The notes below the pieces were generated by a model. That model worked only from the letters and a program-made list of their open reading frames with translations, was not told the DNA's origin and did no database searches. From contig JAIOTT010000434.1 in NCBI GenBank assembly GCA_021106655.1, positions 1 to 9,653 of the forward strand: a DNA stretch of 9,653 nt, in the 5' to 3' direction. The stretch comes from Bacteroidales bacterium (GTDB taxonomy: Bacteria > Bacteroidota > Bacteroidia > Bacteroidales > SMBSF77). The position numbers and the translations under genes are program-made. Numbering within the stretch: position 1 is the stretch's first letter; the number at the start of each line of letters is the position of its first letter. Shown here one piece after another: positions 1-5,329 of the stretch.

Positions 1-129
1 AATTACTGCAAAGCCGTAAAAAACTACACCGATTACAACAAATCGTAAGACAAGCTTTTGCATAGGGGTTAAACTGGAAGCTTTGAACAAAGATTGTTCG
101 CCGTTTAAGAATGTATCTTTGAAACTCAT
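1..129 (-). CDS. Probable heme-copper oxidase subunit I, N-terminal fragment
   Basis: An open frame starts at ATG (129-127) and runs off the left edge, giving 43 residues that begin MSFKDTFLNGEQ. A polar N-terminus of about 25 residues (ending with LTPMQKLVLRF) is followed by the start of a hydrophobic helix (VVIGVVFYGFAVI). The Q-x-x-V-x-R-F pattern just before the first helix resembles the N-terminus of heme-copper oxidase or NO-reductase large subunits. The main argument is position: it follows the subunit II gene on the same strand after a 47-bp A/T-rich gap with no terminator, and subunit II-subunit I is a common order. The heme and CuB ligands lie outside the window, so oxidase and NO reductase cannot be told apart here. 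The identity is inferred; the reading frame itself is directly seen. Confidence 0.6.
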   Translation of the reverse strand, partial: MSFKDTFLNGEQSLFKASSLTPMQKLVLRFVVIGVVFYGFAVI

Positions 130-176
130 ATCTTTAATATTTTAGTTTTTAATAATTAATTTGAACATTTTATGCC

Positions 177-728
177 TTATTGGCCCACTACTTCAACAAC
201 ATCTTTCAAGATCATCTGAGCCCCTTTAGGACCTGAATACTCTGTTGAGCGAATAGTGTATACACCCGGTTTAAGAAATTGCCACAAAATATCATTTCTG
301 TGTCCCGGTACGACCTGCATTTGGAAAAGCATAGAATTGTCAGTTCTGAACAAACCGAAGCCGTAGGTGAGATCCAATGAAGTAACATCAAAGAGAACCT
401 TGTCGTTAACATCAATTATCAGTTTTTCAGAAGGTAAATGAAATTCATGATTTTTTACTGAAATTTCAAATACTTTATCTGCTTTAATATCTGCTCTGTT
501 AATATCCATAGGTGCCCATGGAATGGTATTATAAGTTACTAGGTGTAAAGAAACGCCTAACACCACAAGTAAACTTACAAATGTGTAAAAAAATACAGAG
601 CTTACTGTCTTACCCTTTCCGGATCTGGTGATTTTATAGCTAAACCAAGCCATCAGAAGGATAACAGCAATTGCATAACAGGTGTATGCAAAAGTTTGTC
701 CGTTAAGAACCATTTGTGAATCAACCAT
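177..728 (-). CDS. Heme-copper oxidase subunit II-like cupredoxin protein lacking CuA ligands
   Basis: This 183-residue protein has two predicted membrane helices (about 13-31 and 45-64) and a C-terminal periplasmic cupredoxin domain (about 85-183), the layout of subunit II of heme-copper oxidases. The segment S161-T-E-Y-S-G-P-K-G-A-Q-M172 lines up with the canonical CuA loop C-S-E-x-C-G-x-x-H-x-x-M. Both cysteines are Ser (161, 165), the histidine is Gly169, and the upstream ligand histidine is Tyr122 in L-T-Y-G-F-G. Only Glu163 and Met172 remain. The typical Q-M-x-V-x-P-G-H strand (136-143) is kept, so the fold seems intact while the copper site is gone. Loss of CuA is known in quinol oxidases (bo3 type) and in some NO-reductase-type members of the superfamily, so electron entry from quinol is a reasonable inference. 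The gene starts 5 bp after the stop of the Rrf2 regulator, and the probable subunit I follows. Confidence 0.8.
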   Translation of the reverse strand: MVDSQMVLNGQTFAYTCYAIAVILLMAWFSYKITRSGKGKTVSSVFFYTFVSLLVVLGVSLHLVTYNTIPWAPMDINRADIKADKVFEISVKNHEFHLPSEKLIIDVNDKVLFDVTSLDLTYGFGLFRTDNSMLFQMQVVPGHRNDILWQFLKPGVYTIRSTEYSGPKGAQMILKDVVEVVGQ

Positions 729-733
729 AATTG

Positions 734-1180
734 TTAATTTTTAGTGAATAATAAATTATTATTTGATATAAAACTATGAGGTCCGCTTTCTTTTAATTCA
801 GATAGACTTGTTGTAGTTAAAACATCCTTGATGCTTTTTAGTACTAAAGCCCACTTAGTATGCATAGTGCATTTTTCTTTAAGAGCGCATGTCTGAAATC
901 CAAAAAAACAGCTGCTTTCTAAACTGTTGTCTCCAACAGCATCCATTATATCTAAAAGCGAAATATTTTCCAGTGGTTTAGAGATCATATAGCCACCATT
1001 TTTTCCTTGCACACTGTGAATTAATTCACTTTTCGATAAGCTTGTCAATTGCTTACGTAAATACCTGAATGGAATTTGTAAGTCCTTATGTATATCTCTG
1101 GATATATATAATTTCCTTTCATCCATAGCCATATAGCTAAGTATCCTAAAAGCGTATTCTGTTGTCTTACTGAAGTTCAT
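734..1180 (-). CDS. Rrf2-family transcriptional regulator (IscR/NsrR type)
   Basis: The 148-residue protein has the Rrf2 winged-helix domain: N-terminal NFSKTTEYAFRIL, recognition-helix region IPFRYLRKQLTSL, and the wing motif G59-K-N-G-G-Y64. Cysteines C91, C98 and C104 (C-x6-C-x5-C), with H107 three residues after the last one in C-T-M-H-x-x-W, closely match the [2Fe-2S] ligand set of IscR (three Cys plus His). The Cys spacing also fits the NsrR range. It is therefore likely an Fe-S sensor of NO, redox state or iron. I chose the ATG at 1180-1178 over an in-frame GTG nine bases upstream, because that GTG lies inside a GAGGTG Shine-Dalgarno-like site six bases before the ATG. The gene leads a tight operon with the CuA-less oxidase subunit II (5-bp gap), which suggests it controls that enzyme and itself. 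Confidence 0.88.
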   Translation of the reverse strand: MNFSKTTEYAFRILSYMAMDERKLYISRDIHKDLQIPFRYLRKQLTSLSKSELIHSVQGKNGGYMISKPLENISLLDIMDAVGDNSLESSCFFGFQTCALKEKCTMHTKWALVLKSIKDVLTTTSLSELKESGPHSFISNNNLLFTKN

Positions 1181-1186
1181 AAATGA

Positions 1187-1192
1187 CACCTC
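1187..1192 (-). promoter_or_regulatory. Shine-Dalgarno-like site of the Rrf2 gene
   Basis: On the minus strand GAGGTG lies six bases before the ATG at 1180. It stands out because the other leaders in this window are A/T-rich and lack such a site. It overlaps the in-frame GTG at 1189-1187, which argues that the GTG is not the start codon. Confidence 0.5.
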
Positions 1193-1209
1193 GGGGTATT
1201 ATTAAGCGT

Positions 1210-1240
1210 CAAAAGTAATAAATCATTTTTAATTAACAAG
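1210..1240 (-). promoter_or_regulatory. Bacteroidota-type promoter of the Rrf2-oxidase operon
   Basis: Reading the minus strand, CTTG (1240-1237) is followed after 19 bases by TACTTTTG (1217-1210), a full match to the -33 TTG / -7 TAnnTTTG pattern of Bacteroidota primary-sigma promoters. Transcription would begin near 1203, giving a leader of about 23 bases that includes the Shine-Dalgarno-like site. The -33 box lies inside the left arm of the 1234-1281 inverted repeat, so a protein bound there could block polymerase. Confidence 0.6.
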
Positions 1241-1281
1241 AAAAAATGTAAATATATTTATTAGTATATATTTTCTTGTTA
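1234..1281. promoter_or_regulatory. 11-bp inverted repeat in divergent intergenic region, candidate operator
   Basis: TAACAAGAAAA at 1234-1244 and its exact reverse complement TTTTCTTGTTA at 1271-1281 flank a 26-bp centre that contains a second perfect palindrome, TAAATATATTTA (1249-1260). The left arm overlaps the -33 element of the minus-strand promoter. The right arm ends 6 bp before the -33 element of the plus-strand promoter. The natural candidate ligand is the Rrf2 protein encoded next to it, but the arms do not obviously match published IscR or NsrR sites. Confidence 0.45.
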
Positions 1282-1287
1282 GAATAA

Positions 1288-1318
1288 TTGAGAATAGGAA
1301 AATAAAAAATTATCTTTG
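1288..1318 (+). promoter_or_regulatory. Bacteroidota-type promoter of the CNNM/CBS gene
   Basis: TTG at 1288-1290 is followed after exactly 20 bases by TATCTTTG at 1311-1318, matching the -33/-7 consensus. The start of transcription would be near 1325, giving a leader of about 29 bases. A second identical TATCTTTG occurs at 1342-1349, only four bases before the ATG. Confidence 0.6.
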
Positions 1319-1353
1319 ATGGGTTATTATTTGCGCAATTGTATCTTTGCTGT

Positions 1354-2394
1354 ATGGGTCTTCTGATTCTATTCTTAACTTTAGCAATAGCTGTTTCTTT
1401 TTTATGTTCCATTTTAGAAGCTGTTATACTTTCTGTTTCTGTATCATTTATTAGGTTGAAAGAGATGGAAGGGAAGGCTTCAGTAAAGTATCTGAAGCGA
1501 TTAAAAAACAATATTGATCAGCCTCTTTCTGCAATACTTTCCATCAATACTGTTGCTCACACTATTGGGGCTGCCGGTGTTGGTGCACAGGCCGTTGCTG
1601 TTTTTGGCGAAGTATATTTTGGAATCATTTCCGCAATTCTTACTCTCTTAATATTGATCTTTTCAGAAATTATCCCCAAAACAATTGGTGCAATTTACTG
1701 GAGAAGTTTAGCTTTAATTTCTGCAAGAATAATAATCGGAATGATTTACATTTCATTTCCTTTAGTAATATTATCTAAATTTATCACAAGAGTTATTTCA
1801 AGAAATATGAAACCTCCTACTATGAGCAGAGAAGAACTGATTGCATTTGCTCAAATTGGGACAAAAAAAGGAGTATTAGAAGAAAGCGAAAGCAAAATCA
1901 TTACTAATTTAATCCGTCTTCGCACAATTAATGTTCGCAGTATTATGACCCCCCGGACTGTTGTTGTGGCTGCTCCGGAAGATATGCAGGTTAATGAATT
2001 TATCAAACAAAAGGAATATCTGCAATATTCAAGAATCCCTGTTTATTCAGGAACAATTGATAATATTACAGGTTATATTCTTAATTCCGATGTATTAGAG
2101 AAGCTGGCAAATAAAAATATTAATCAGGAGCTTAATGACATTAAGCGTCCAATCATAATCTTTTACGAGAATTTCTCAATTCCCAGTCTCTTTGAAAGAC
2201 TACTCTTAAAAAAGGAACATATTGCAGTGATTATTAGTGAATATGGCGGAATGGAAGGTTTAGTTACTATGGAAGATATCATTGAGACAATACTGGGATT
2301 AGAAATTATGGACGAAAAAGACTCAGAAGTAGATATGCAGGAATTAGCCAGGAAAATATGGGAAATTCGTAAAAAAAACCTCTGGACTGACTAA
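1354..2394 (+). CDS. CNNM/HlyC-CorC family membrane protein with CBS domain pair
   Basis: The 346-residue protein has an N-terminal CNNM (DUF21) transmembrane domain (about 1-150) with four hydrophobic segments and the family-typical SEIIPKT stretch (E105-I-I-P-K-T110). A pair of CBS domains follows, the first starting near IMTPRT (M198-P200) and the second containing AVIISEYGGMEGLVTMEDIIE (from A291). Family members transport or regulate Mg2+/Co2+ and other divalent cations, with CBS domains binding adenine nucleotides. The usual C-terminal CorC_HlyC domain is absent: the chain ends about 30 residues after CBS2. That also argues against GldE, the gliding-associated paralogue, which carries this domain. 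I start at ATG 1354 because the frame's upstream TTG (1339) falls just before and overlaps the leader promoter box. The substrate cannot be predicted from sequence. Confidence 0.88.
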   Translation: MGLLILFLTLAIAVSFLCSILEAVILSVSVSFIRLKEMEGKASVKYLKRLKNNIDQPLSAILSINTVAHTIGAAGVGAQAVAVFGEVYFGIISAILTLLILIFSEIIPKTIGAIYWRSLALISARIIIGMIYISFPLVILSKFITRVISRNMKPPTMSREELIAFAQIGTKKGVLEESESKIITNLIRLRTINVRSIMTPRTVVVAAPEDMQVNEFIKQKEYLQYSRIPVYSGTIDNITGYILNSDVLEKLANKNINQELNDIKRPIIIFYENFSIPSLFERLLLKKEHIAVIISEYGGMEGLVTMEDIIETILGLEIMDEKDSEVDMQELARKIWEIRKKNLWTD

Positions 2395-2452
2395 TTTGAA
2401 AGTGATCCTTATTCTGGATGATAATAATAAATACGGCAGTCATAAAATGCTC

Positions 2453-2480
2453 AATATTTACTAATATTGTAAGTAATATT
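2453..2480. repeat. Imperfect inverted repeat upstream of the pyrophosphatase gene
   Basis: AATATTTACT (2453-2462) and AGTAATATT (2472-2480) pair except for one extra T in the left arm. The intervening segment contains TAATATTG, one mismatch from the -7 consensus, but no -33 element is visible at the right distance. It may be an operator or chance symmetry in A/T-rich DNA. The remainder of the 102-bp gap after the CNNM gene shows no terminator. Confidence 0.25.
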
Positions 2481-2496
2481 CCATAACATCTTATTT

Positions 2497-3153
2497 ATGA
2501 AATTAAAATCAGATCCTCATTATTGTAATTTAAGCTACCTCCACAAACCTCATCCCTGGCATGGAATTGATATTGGGGAGGATGCACCTGAGATCGTTAT
2601 GTCATTTATAGAGATGACACCAAACGATACCGTTAAATATGAGATTGATAAGGAATCAGGCTATATTAAAGTTGACAGGCCACAGAAATTCTCAAATATT
2701 GTTCCAGCACTTTATGGTTTTATTCCTCAGACATTTTGCGGAGAAAATGTGGCTGATTATTGCATGAAGAAAAGTGGACGCAAAAACATTATTGGAGATA
2801 ATGATCCTTTGGATATATGTGTTTTAACCGAAAGAAGCATTACTCATGGAAATATTATTATTCCTGCCCGCCCAATTGGTGGTTTCAGAATGATAGATAA
2901 TGGAGAAGCAGATGATAAAATTATTGCTGTATTGAAAGGAGATGAGGTATACGGACACTGGGAGAACATATTTGATTGCCCTAAGTCGATAATTAAAAGG
3001 CTGGAGCATTATTTTTTAACTTACAAAACTATCCCCGGACAGGAAGAGAGTAAAGTTGAAATAACTAATATTTACAATAAAGATAGTGCTCTTGAGGTAA
3101 TCAAAAGAAGTGTGAGTGATTATCGGGTATTCCATGAGAAGAACTATAAGTAA
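2497..3153 (+). CDS. ppa: Inorganic pyrophosphatase, family I
   Basis: This 218-residue cytoplasmic enzyme hydrolyses pyrophosphate to two phosphates, which drives biosynthetic reactions that release PPi. The family signature is present as D101-N-D-P-L-D106. Aligning by eye to the E. coli enzyme, all active-site residues are kept: K47 and E49 (KYEIDKESG), R61 (DRP), Y73 (ALYGFIPQT), D101/D103/D106, D134, D139 and K141 (metal-binding acidic cluster and lysine), and Y176-K177. It is longer than the ~175-residue E. coli protein because of an N-terminal extension of about 20 residues and an insertion around 81-99, a form common in Bacteroidota. The ATG at 2497 is supported by the short distance to the conserved core. 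The following beta-barrel gene begins 32 bp downstream without a visible terminator, so read-through is possible. Confidence 0.96.
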   Translation: MKLKSDPHYCNLSYLHKPHPWHGIDIGEDAPEIVMSFIEMTPNDTVKYEIDKESGYIKVDRPQKFSNIVPALYGFIPQTFCGENVADYCMKKSGRKNIIGDNDPLDICVLTERSITHGNIIIPARPIGGFRMIDNGEADDKIIAVLKGDEVYGHWENIFDCPKSIIKRLEHYFLTYKTIPGQEESKVEITNIYNKDSALEVIKRSVSDYRVFHEKNYK

Positions 3154-3172
3154 AAATTGCAACAATAATTTA

Positions 3173-3183
3173 TTTTTTTTTTT
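3173..3183. repeat. 11-T homopolymer immediately upstream of a beta-barrel gene
   Basis: Eleven consecutive T bases end two bases before the ATG at 3186. Tracts of this length are prone to slippage, and this one sits in the leader of a surface protein. It could also work as a weak terminator-like U-tract after the pyrophosphatase gene, although no GC-rich stem precedes it. Confidence 0.5.
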
Positions 3184-3185
3184 AT

Positions 3186-3881
3186 ATGAAAAAAATTCTT
3201 TTAATTTTTGCCTTCCTATTTATAGGCATCAGCACTCAATCACAAATATTGATTTCCTTATTGCTTGGTGATAAATTGAACTCCGAAGGCCTTGAGTTTG
3301 GCCTCGAAGGTGGCTTTAACTGGTCAACTATATCAGGCCTTGAGACTAATAAAATGTTAAATACCTGGAATCTGGGATTTTATTTTGATATTCGTATAAA
3401 AAATCAGCTGTATTTATATACAGGTACATTAGTTAAGGCACGACTGGGTGTTGACAAACTAAGCTTAGACGATCTTGCATTTCTCAAGAATGATACATAT
3501 AATGATGAAGGTGATTATAGCCAGCAAATAAATTACTTTTTAGTTCCTGTTCTGATAAAATACCGTTTTAAGAACAGGATCTATGTGGAAGGAGGCCCCC
3601 AGTTCGGGCTTATGTACAATGCCTGGGTTGAATTTAATTCAAGTGATGATGAAATGGAAGCTAGTATTAAGACTTTTAATAAAGATATGATCAATCGAAT
3701 TGATGTAGGAGCTATGGTGGGAACAGGATTCAAAATAAAAGAAAGCAATGGATTAACCATCGGAGTAAAATATTATTATGGCTTTATCGATGTATATAAA
3801 GACAGGTCAGGGACAAATAACAGCTCCATCTTTCTGAAATTAAACATTCCTATCGGGGCAGAGAAAGCAAAGAAAAAATAA
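3186..3881 (+). CDS. Outer-membrane beta-barrel protein (porin-like family)
   Basis: The 231-residue protein has a clear signal peptide (MKKILLIFAFLFIGISTQSQ, cleavage likely after residue 18-20). Alternating amphipathic strands follow, such as GLEFGLEGGFNWSTISG, TWNLGFYFDIRI, LYLYTGTLVKARLG, NYFLVPVLIKYRF, IYVEGGPQFGLMY, VGAMVGTGFKI and LTIGVKYYYGFIDVY, ending in a last strand IFLKLNIPIG before a lysine-rich tail. This matches the Bacteroidota outer-membrane beta-barrel family (OMP_b-brl_2 type), usually 8-strand barrels of unknown ligand. The family includes PorT-like secretion components, but nothing here singles that out. No -7 box is visible in the 32-bp gap upstream. Expression may depend on the pyrophosphatase promoter or be influenced by the T-tract in its leader. 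Confidence 0.8.
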   Translation: MKKILLIFAFLFIGISTQSQILISLLLGDKLNSEGLEFGLEGGFNWSTISGLETNKMLNTWNLGFYFDIRIKNQLYLYTGTLVKARLGVDKLSLDDLAFLKNDTYNDEGDYSQQINYFLVPVLIKYRFKNRIYVEGGPQFGLMYNAWVEFNSSDDEMEASIKTFNKDMINRIDVGAMVGTGFKIKESNGLTIGVKYYYGFIDVYKDRSGTNNSSIFLKLNIPIGAEKAKKK

Positions 3882-3901
3882 TATTTAAATGAAATTTCTT
3901 T

Positions 3902-3909
3902 TACCTTTG
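3902..3909 (+). promoter_or_regulatory. -7 promoter element of the OB-fold lipoprotein gene
   Basis: TACCTTTG matches TAnnTTTG, with transcription expected near 3916 and an A-rich leader of about 36 bases before the ATG at 3952, typical for Bacteroidota. No clear TTG lies 19-21 bases upstream, so the -33 element is weak or absent. Confidence 0.45.
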
Positions 3910-3951
3910 TGCCCGAATTAATTCAAAACAAACAAATTAAAATTTAGAAAA

Positions 3952-4488
3952 ATGATTAGAAAATTATTTACCATTGCTTTAATAGCTGGTTTATTTGCAT
4001 CTTGTGCCGGAGATGCTGAAAAAAGTGAAAATAATAATGACAACTTATCAGAAGAAGCAAATGTGAAAACTGAAATACCTGTCATTACCATTGGTGGTTT
4101 TAATACCGAAGCCGGAAAATATGTCGGAGAAGAAATTCAGATTGAGGGAATAGTTGACCATATTTGCAAACATGGTGGTAAGAGATTATTACTTGTATCA
4201 GATGAAGGTGACGTTCATGTTGATGGTGAGGAAAGATTTGATGAAGAAATTGAAGGTTCAGAAATAATTGTGAACGGAATTATTGATGAGTTCAGGGTTG
4301 ACGAAGGTTATTGCCTTAAACTGGAGGAGGAAAATATCATTGCTCATAATGCAGGAGAAACTGATCCGGCGGATTTTGAGAGTGCTCAGCAGGAGATACA
4401 ATTTTACAGGGATTCAATGCTATCAGCAGGTATTGACCACATTTCATACTATTCTATTACTTACGTTTCACATAAAGTGAAAGAATAA
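3952..4488 (+). CDS. Lipoprotein with OB-fold-like domain and HxCxH motif
   Basis: This 178-residue protein begins with a lipoprotein signal peptide ending in the lipobox F-A-S-C18. A Glu/Asn-rich linker follows (about 19-40). The core (about 50-130) alternates strands in the pattern GKYVGEEIQIEGIVDHI-KRLLLVSD-GSEIIVNGIIDEF, which resembles a small five-stranded OB fold such as those in predicted Bacteroidota lipoproteins. Within it, H70-I-C72-K-H74-G-G-K lies at the first hairpin, and a second cysteine, C121, could pair with C72 or co-ligate a metal. The acidic stretch after C18 may act as a surface-export signal. Function is not recognised. The context (next gene encodes a PepSY-associated membrane protein on the same strand) suggests an envelope redox or metal role, which is inference only. 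It has its own promoter element upstream. Confidence 0.72.
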   Translation: MIRKLFTIALIAGLFASCAGDAEKSENNNDNLSEEANVKTEIPVITIGGFNTEAGKYVGEEIQIEGIVDHICKHGGKRLLLVSDEGDVHVDGEERFDEEIEGSEIIVNGIIDEFRVDEGYCLKLEEENIIAHNAGETDPADFESAQQEIQFYRDSMLSAGIDHISYYSITYVSHKVKE

Positions 4489-4510
4489 AATTTATTCCAA
4501 CTCTTTTTTA

Positions 4511-4568
4511 TTATTTGTTTTTGGAATTTGATATTTGTTTGGAATCTATTATTTGATATTTGGAATTT
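4511..4568. repeat. A/T-rich short-repeat cluster built from TTTGGAAT and ATTTGATATTTG
   Basis: TTTGGAAT occurs at 4520, 4538 and 4559; the 12-mer ATTTGATATTTG occurs at 4526 and 4551 (25-bp offset); TTATTTG occurs at 4511 and 4549. The units are interleaved and not in strict tandem. The cluster occupies about half of the 123-bp gap between the lipoprotein and PepSY genes. Similar TTTGGAATTTG-type strings are, to my knowledge, scattered in intergenic DNA of Bacteroidota, but their role is not established. Confidence 0.6.
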
Positions 4569-4611
4569 CAGATAAATATAATCCTAGTGTAAATTCTAAC
4601 CATAAAAGCAT

Positions 4612-5166
4612 ATGCGATTACTAAGAAAATGGAGCAGGATACTGCACCGTGATATTGGTTTCTTTTTTATTGGGGCTTCGATCATTTATGGATTATCCGG
4701 GATTGCCCTTAATCACATGAAAGACTGGAATCCGAACTATACTGTGAAGATCAAGGAATTTGTGACAGAATTAAACATGAAAAAAACTCCTTTAGTGGAA
4801 GAAAATATTCTGAAGCTATTAGATGTCATTGATGACCGTGATAATTATAAAAAACATTACTATCCTGAAAGTGACTATTTGAAGATATTTATATCTGGAG
4901 GATCATCAGTAGTGGTAAATACAGAAACTGGTGAAGGTTATGCTGAATTTTTGAAAAAACGCCCTGTTTTTTACCAGGTCAATTTTTTACATTATAACCC
5001 AAGCTATTGGTGGATGTGGTTTTCAGATATTTTTTCCGGTGCTCTGATATTTCTTGCCATCACTTCGTTTTTTATGGTGAGAGGAAAAAAAGGTACTTGG
5101 GGTAGTGGCGGGATATACGCCATCGCCGGAATTATTATACCAATATTGTTTTTGATATTTATGTAG
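4612..5166 (+). CDS. PepSY-associated transmembrane protein
   Basis: The 184-residue protein has a short cytoplasmic start (LRKWSRILHRDIG), a first membrane helix (about 15-34), a periplasmic segment (about 37-135) containing a PepSY-like stretch with SSVVVNTETGEGY (98-110), and two further helices (about 137-156 and 167-184). This matches the short PepSY_TM-like family of Bacteroidota. Histidines sit at helix ends: H12 and H35 (ALNHMKDW) around helix 1, and H127 in FLHYNPSYWWMWFSD before helix 2. In related PepSY membrane proteins such histidines are thought to bind heme or act in electron transfer to iron complexes, so a cytochrome-like or metal-reduction role is plausible but unproven. The lipoprotein gene lies 123 bp upstream on the same strand, separated by the repeat cluster. 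ATG 4612 is chosen because it gives the conserved WSRxLHRDIG start. Confidence 0.82.
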   Translation: MRLLRKWSRILHRDIGFFFIGASIIYGLSGIALNHMKDWNPNYTVKIKEFVTELNMKKTPLVEENILKLLDVIDDRDNYKKHYYPESDYLKIFISGGSSVVVNTETGEGYAEFLKKRPVFYQVNFLHYNPSYWWMWFSDIFSGALIFLAITSFFMVRGKKGTWGSGGIYAIAGIIIPILFLIFM

Positions 5167-5189
5167 GTTAATGCCATGGCGACGACCTA
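5164..5189. other. Dyad-symmetric element at the end of the PepSY gene
   Basis: The layout is TAGGT - 4 nt - GCCATGGC - 4 nt - ACCTA: perfect 5-bp outer arms, a self-complementary 8-bp centre, and equal 4-nt spacers. It starts at the TAG stop codon of the PepSY gene and is GC-rich against A/T-rich surroundings. The nearest T-run (5213-5219) is too far away for a standard intrinsic terminator, so it may be a protein-binding site or chance. Confidence 0.35.
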
Positions 5190-5244
5190 ACATAACATTG
5201 AAATACGCATCATTTTTTTATCCCTCTCATGCAACTAAAACTTC

Positions 5245-5276
5245 TTGCTATCTGTCATTAAATAAACATATATTTG
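5245..5276 (+). promoter_or_regulatory. Bacteroidota-type promoter of the gingipain-like protease gene
   Basis: TTG (5245-5247), a 21-base spacer, then TATATTTG (5269-5276) fit the -33/-7 consensus. Transcription should begin near 5283, giving a leader of about 47 bases before the ATG at 5330, and likely covers the downstream hydrolase gene as well. Confidence 0.6.
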
Positions 5277-5282
5277 CAATTA

Positions 5283-5304
5283 AGTAAATAGATATTTATT
5301 TACT
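5283..5304. promoter_or_regulatory. 8-bp inverted repeat at the expected transcription start of the protease gene
   Basis: AGTAAATA (5283-5290) and TATTTACT (5297-5304) are exact reverse complements around a 6-base loop. The position coincides with the expected start of the mRNA. It could be an operator or form a short 5' stem-loop that stabilises the transcript. Confidence 0.4.
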
Positions 5305-5329
5305 CTTTCTGTCTAACAATTTATTTATT

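Noticed and set aside
1181..1189. In-frame GTG start giving a three-residue longer Rrf2 protein
   Set aside because: The GTG lies inside the GAGGTG ribosome-binding-like site, and Rrf2 proteins normally start directly before the xxSKxTEYA segment, which the ATG at 1180 provides.
1339..1353. TTG start giving a five-residue longer CNNM protein
   Set aside because: The extension (YLCC) is encoded by the second TATCTTTG promoter-like box and adds polar/cysteine residues before the natural hydrophobic N-terminus; the ATG at 1354 is a better start.
1233..1511. Minus-strand frame of 92 residues overlapping the CNNM gene
   Set aside because: It is antisense to a clear family gene and to both promoters, its product is Asn/Ile/Lys-rich low-complexity sequence, and it shows no domain.
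2396..2464. Possible 22-codon ORF (TTG start) between the CNNM and pyrophosphatase genes
   Set aside because: It needs a TTG start, has no recognisable leader or family, and overlaps the inverted repeat; chance is the simpler explanation.
5164..5220. Intrinsic terminator after the PepSY gene
   Set aside because: The stem is interrupted by mismatched 4-nt spacers and the T-run starts 24 bases past the element, so it does not fit a rho-independent terminator.
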